Shown here: positions 59,690 through 64,000 of the stretch, in pieces | Position numbering within the stretch: the first letter of the stretch is position 1 | Layout: every line of letters starts with the position of its first letter | Assembly (NCBI GenBank): GCA_026413225.1 | Contig: CM048557.1 | Coordinates: 70,112,987 to 70,176,986, forward strand | Direction of reading: 5' to 3' | Length of the DNA: 64,000 bases | From: Otis tarda | Lineage: Eukaryota; Chordata; Aves; Otidiformes; Otididae | Notes under the pieces: model-generated | What the model was told of the DNA's origin: nothing | The model's input: the letters and a program-made list of their open reading frames with translations, nothing else | The model's database searches: none | Translations under genes and position numbers: made by a program

Positions 59690-60500
59690 TCAGCTCCGCC
59701 AGCCCGACCCTCGGACCTCGGACGGGGCAGGGGCAGGGGCAGCCCCCTCCCTCCCTCCCTCCCTGCCGGCGCGGCGGCGGGCGGGCAGAGGCGGTGCTGG
59801 CCCTCCCGCCCTCAAATCCGCGGGCAGGGCGAGCCCTTGATAAAGCGGCGCGGCGGCGGCAGCGCGCCCAGCCCGCTCCCCGGTTCGGCTCGGCTCGGCT
59901 CTGCGCGATGGAGACGGGCGGCTGCCGCATGAGCGGCGCGGAGCCGGGCGGCCCGGCCATGATCACGCTGGAGGACCTGGCCGGGATGGCGGAGGAGAGC
60001 CCGGACTCGGCGTACCACAGCCACGGCAGCAGCCTGGAGGAGGAGGCCGAGCGCACGGAGGAGGAGGAGCAGGAGCGGCTGCTGAGCTACTGGCAGAGCG
60101 TGGGCCGGGGGCACCAGGTGGACGTGCCGCGGGGTAAGGGCAGCGCCGGGCCGGGCTAAGCCGCTTACGCCCACAGCGGCCCGCCGGGCTTTGGGGGATT
60201 AGGGAGACGGCAGCTCTGAGCCCTCCGTAACCTTCCCCGTCGGTTCTGACCTTCAGTGCCGGGGTTTTACCCGTGTGGGGACCGGAGCGGTGCTGGCAGG
60301 GCGCTGCGGGGCCGTGGGGAGGCTCCGACACCCGCAAGCCTCCCCCTTCTCCGGAGGGAGCCTGTCCTGCGGGCCGTCCCCCCAGAGAGGGCGTGGGGCA
60401 GGGCTGCCCCCCTCGCTGCCCTCGCCGCCCGTCGGGGTCGGGCACGGCCGGTGCCCAGGGCTGGGGCTGGGGGAGACCCGCGGTGACAGAGCAAACGCCC
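59690..60500 (+). promoter_or_regulatory. CpG island and probable promoter
   Basis: About 0.8 kb of very GC- and CpG-rich sequence in AT-rich surroundings, with GC-box-like gggcggg, a (ggggca)3 run, a (ccct)5 run at 59746-59764 and three cggct units just before an ATG. No TATA box stands out. Such islands usually mark promoters in birds. It covers the exon at 59908. Confidence 0.75.
59908..60133 (+). CDS. First coding exon of an unrecognised acidic protein
   Basis: The ATG at 59908 sits in a good context (gcgcgATGg) and opens 75 codons plus one base, ending CCGCGGG|gtaagg. The protein starts METGGCRMSGAEPGGPAMIT and continues LEDLAGMAEESPDSAYHSHG, a Glu-rich stretch and a hydrophobic/aromatic end, LLSYWQSVGRGHQVDVPR. 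The codon pattern, start context and strong donor argue for a real exon. Two other in-frame ATGs (59929, 59959) could start it. I do not recognise the family and see no signal peptide or membrane segment. FKBP3 is the neighbour expected from mammals, but this does not resemble it. Later exons are not visible up to 64,000. Confidence 0.6.
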
Positions 60501-62484
60501 TGGGCGTTGCACAGGGTGATTCAAAAGATTTTTCTAACTTAGAGAAGCCGCTGTAGTAGTAGTAGATTGAGCTATTCATACCAAACCGCTACGTTAACGA
60601 AAAATTAAATTGACTACCTGCAAAAGCATTCTTTTGAAGAATGTCTCCTCACCACAGCTACCCTAGAGGTTAGTTTCTTAAAGAAACATGGTTGAATTGG
60701 AAGATGTCACAGAGTAAACAAGTAAAAGGATCAACCTGGCTCTTCAGCAGTAAGCCTCCAAGGCTTATCTTATTAAGAAATTGTTAATTTTCGATTTTAA
60801 GAAAGACTGAAGAATCTGAAAGACTGTAACAAGCCAGGTAACTCACAACAAGCAGTGGAGAGTAACTGCGAATTTAGCTCATTCAGGAGCTTTAACTCAC
60901 GTGCACTGTCCTAAGCAGAGAAGCAGAGATCTTTAGCATCTCTACTGTTCAGATAAATCAGCCTCTAAGAGGACAGGATGCAGGAAAGCCGTGAACAACA
61001 GACTGCACTGGACAGTACCAAATGAAACAACTTTCTCTATATTCTGACATAGTGGAGGATACAACCTCCTTTTCAAGCCATGCCTAGAACTCTCATCTTA
61101 TCTTTGTAATGCTTTAACAATGAAAATTAGCATCCCGTTAGGGCACTAAAAGGAGTACAGGGTCAGTCTGAGCAGAGCTCATGCCTCGCTCTGGCTGCCC
61201 CTTAGGAGGGGTCTTTGAATCCCTGTACTATCCCATGGTTCCAATCTGCACTCCAGCAGCCAGAGCTTTGCCTCTGTCATCAGTGCACCAAATCTGACAG
61301 CTTCAGGATCTGCGGGCACAGAGGGAGGGGGAGAGGAGCACACAAGCGAGGCGTGAACAGACAGATGCTAAATTGCTCCTTAAGAGTAGCTTCGTGTAGC
61401 AGAAACCAAGATTCCTCCCCACAAAAGTACCTGGTATTCTGACACGTAGTGAAACAAGGCACTGAAGTTCCTAAAACTTACTAGGCGGGATACCAAGCCT
61501 GGGAAACATGCCAAAAGGAGCAACGTAGCACATCTGAGTTACTGTATGATAAAAGGCTTGCTTTGTAACACTAAGCAAACGTTACAAAAGTCTAAACAGG
61601 AAACGTTTCTTCAGGTATTGTCCCAGGCTGTATGCCAAGTGCACTGCATCTCAACTAGAACAGCTTCAGAGTTTGCCAGCTGAGCTTATAGGCTCCACTC
61701 AGAGTTCCAGCTGACTGAACACCCACATTCAGTATCCAGTCGCCTAAAGCATACTCGAGCCCGAGGGAACACAGAGAGGAAACGCGGGTGACTTTCCGGG
61801 AGGAGAAATCCTCCGTGTCTGCAGGGAGCAGAACGCCTCTCCTGCCTGGTGTGCCCTGTTCAGGCAGCTGCAGTCACTGAAGCCGTGACACACACAGACA
61901 CACGCGGAGCACTCGAGACCTTAACAGAATGTACATTTCCTATTGTCTAGTGGTAAAATCTGCAAAATAAGAACATTACCATCCCTCTCATCAACAGCTC
62001 TGGACTGTCACAAACTGACACCTGTTTTGTTCTATGGTGACAACACAGATTTCAAAAAGATGACTTGCTTTGTAGTGTTTGTTAGCACCTTTTAAGGGTA
62101 ACAGGAACATTGTAAGCCTTCAAAAAAAAACCAACAAAACAAACTCTAAGATTTTGTGAGATATGAACAACAGATATTTATATGGCTGGCATTTCAATTT
62201 ATCACTGTTAACGAGATCTTAATCCTATAAACTGCCTGACTGGCCTATGCCAAACCTTGCAACAAAAAAAAGAAAGAAAACTAAAGCTTCAGGAAATATA
62301 ATCTAACTTTCTTGGCTTGAAAACTCCGTTTTATCTACTCCCAATAGAAGCAGAAAACATGCTGCAGCACTCACTTTTAAATTTCGCAATTCTAATTCCA
62401 ATGTAAGAACATTGGCTAACACACAAGCTCAGGAAAGTTGCTACCCATCAAAACCATCTGCTTGCTAAAGCATAAAGTTGTGTG
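60134..62484 (+). other. Region downstream of the CpG-island exon, nothing recognised
   Basis: It leaves the CpG island by about 60500 and becomes AT-rich. A convincing second exon for the 59908 gene was not found, nor any FANCM exon on the - strand. A G-run cluster near 60430-60475 could form a G-quadruplex. Confidence 0.5.
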
Positions 62485-63238
62485 CAGTCAATAGGCTGGA
62501 GAGGTGGGCCCGTGCCAACCTCGTGAAGTTCAACCAGGCCAAGGGCAAGGTCCTGCACCTGGGTCGGGGCAATCCCAGCACAAATCCAGGCTGGGCAGGG
62601 AGTGGATGGAGAGCAGCCCTGAGGAGAAGGACTTGGGGGTGATGGTGGATGAGAAGCTCAAGAAGAGCTGGCAATCTGTGCTCACAGCCCAGAAAGCCAA
62701 CCCCATCCTGCTGCATCCCCAGCAGCGTGGGCAGCAGGGCGAGGGAGGGGATTCTGCCCCTCTGCTCCGCTCTGCTGAGAGCCCCACCTGCTGCATCCAG
62801 CTCTGGAGCCCCCAACATCAGAAGGACGTGGAGCTGTTGGAGAGGGTCCAGAGGAGGCCACGCAGATGCTGAGAGGGCTGGAGCAGCTCTGCTGTGAGGC
62901 CAGGCTGAGAGAGCTGGGGCTGTTCGGCCTGGAGAAGAGGAGGCTCCGGGGAGACCTGAGAGCGGCCTCCCAGTGCCTAAAGGAGGGTGATAAGAAAGCT
63001 GGGGTGGGACTTCTGACAAGGGCATGTAGCGATAGGAGCAGGGGCAATGGCTTTAGACTGTCAGAGGGGAGGTTTAGACGAGATATAAGGAAGAAATTCT
63101 TCCCTGTGAGGGCAGCGAGGCGCTGGCCCAGGCTGCCCAGAGAAGCTGTGGATGCCCCGTCCCTGGCAGTGCCCAAGGCCAGGCTGGATGGGGCTCTGAG
63201 CGACCTGGGCTGGTGGAAGGTGTCCCTGCCCTATCCAT
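62485..63238 (+). mobile_element. CR1 LINE fragment, cut at both ends
   Basis: It starts in the block on A-N-L-V-K-F-N-Q-A-K-G-K-V-L-H-L-G, continues through EEKDLGVMVDEKLKKS, then [20 protein letters not shown] and GNGFRLSEGRFRRDIRKKFF, and stops at ctgccctatccatag with no octamer tail. A 124-codon frame (62866-63240) is still open. A few frameshifts break the rest. It lies in + orientation. Confidence 0.94.
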
Positions 63239-63738
63239 AGAAATCTCTTGTGAAGATTTGCCTCTTTCACAATACTTACCTACAGTAGCAACTGTAATCA
63301 CAATTTGAAATGTAATTAAACCAAGCCCTTACCTAGCTACACTGCTGCAAATCATCTTGCCTTGTTTTGTCACACCAGTATGCAAGTTTGCAAGCTTGCG
63401 CTGACAGACAACACATTAAGCAACTCGCTTGCTTTTGGGCAATATAACTGAAGTACTGTCCAGGTTAAGATCTTTATAATCTATATGCTATACTGTCATG
63501 CCTAACAGGCAAGGATTCATGAACTGAAGAACAAAACTCCTGAACGGACTCTAATTAGTCATAATCCCTACCCTATGCATTAATATGGAAGGAAAAAACC
63601 CCACAGTTATTAATAATAAATTTAAATGTGTCCCAATTATATATTTTCTAAAATGTCTAAAATTAACTAAACTGTAGCTTTTTCTCCTTTATTAAAAGGA
63701 TCTTTACTATTCCAAATACTCTTAGAGCTAAAACCCCT
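63239..63738. other. AT-rich stretch, nothing recognised
   Basis: No exon of FANCM or of the 59908 gene, no repeat family and no RNA gene seen. Confidence 0.45.
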
Positions 63739-63860
63739 GCACTTGATGCCAGGAGATACAGGTTTGATTCCCGGCTCAGCTACAGATTTACCAAGTGACC
63801 TAGGTCAAGTTAATTCTCCTGCATCTTGATTCTCCTCATCTTTGAAACATAGATACCACT
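63739..63860 (+). repeat. MIR SINE
   Basis: The element contains a tRNA-type B-box remnant (ggtttgattcccggctcagc), then 'aagtgacctaggtcaagtta' and 'gattctcctcatctttgaaa', matching MIR in order and spacing. It is diverged but unmistakable over about 120 bases. MIRs predate the bird-mammal split. Confidence 0.85.
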
Positions 63861-64000
63861 CCCTTCTCCCATCATCCTGCCTTTTCCACTTAAGACACTG
63901 GGGCACTCAGCACCCAAGAGAAGGGCTCTTATTTCAGTGGAAACTTTAGTCCTTTTCTTGCATGTCTGATGCATACCATGAGGTAGTGTGCAGAAATTCA

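Noticed and set aside
59556-60056. 166-codon - strand frame over the CpG island
   Set aside because: Arg/Ala/Pro-rich GC-bias shadow of the + strand exon. It does not resemble the FANCM N-terminus, which I specifically looked for.
63739-63800. Possible tRNA gene (B-box-like ggtttgattccc)
   Set aside because: No A box or cloverleaf, and the sequence downstream continues as MIR, a tRNA-derived SINE.
60500-64000. FKBP3 as the expected right-hand neighbour
   Set aside because: No exon resembling the FKBP domain or the FKBP3 N-terminal helical domain was seen on either strand.

Overview
This is vertebrate nuclear DNA, almost certainly from a bird. Intron-split genes carry GT-AG boundaries, introns are AT-rich and short to moderate in length, and most recognisable repeats are CR1 LINE fragments. 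The others are an avian-type solo LTR, an internally deleted relative of it, and two old MIR relics. There is no bacterial or phage content and no CRISPR array. The species cannot be fixed from the window.

Layout. From 1 to about 8.65 kb lies the 3' half of MIS18BP1 (M18BP1/KNL2) on the + strand: nine coding exons, stop at 8243-8245, polyadenylation signal at 8633. From about 9.3 kb to 54.1 kb lies FANCM on the - strand: nineteen coding exons, stop at 9415-9417, polyadenylation signal at 9328. The two genes converge tail to tail about 0.65 kb apart, the order also found in mammals. All exon phases agree: 5,382 coding bases (1,793 codons plus stop) for FANCM and 628 codons including stop for MIS18BP1. 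The FANCM part starts inside the N-terminal helicase. The exons for helicase motifs Q, I, II (DEAH) and III were not found up to base 64,000, so the gene probably continues past the right edge.

From 54.1 to 64 kb, in what should be an upstream FANCM intron, a CpG island (about 59.69-60.5 kb) carries a convincing + strand first coding exon (59908-60133) for an acidic protein I do not recognise. A 3'-clipped CR1 copy and a MIR relic follow.

Function. MIS18BP1 guides deposition of new CENP-A at centromeres. The first exon in the window carries the CENP-C-like motif that non-mammalian vertebrate M18BP1 uses to hold CENP-A nucleosomes. The following exons carry the SANT/Myb domain, split by a GC-AG intron. 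FANCM is the DNA translocase that anchors the Fanconi anaemia core complex. The window shows its second helicase lobe, the MHF-binding region, MM1 and MM2 motifs in one 2-kb exon, and the C-terminal ERCC4-like pseudonuclease and HhH domains. The genes share genome-maintenance roles but show no sign of co-regulation. I see no evidence of a wholly new biological system. The least explained item is the CpG-island exon at 59.9 kb.
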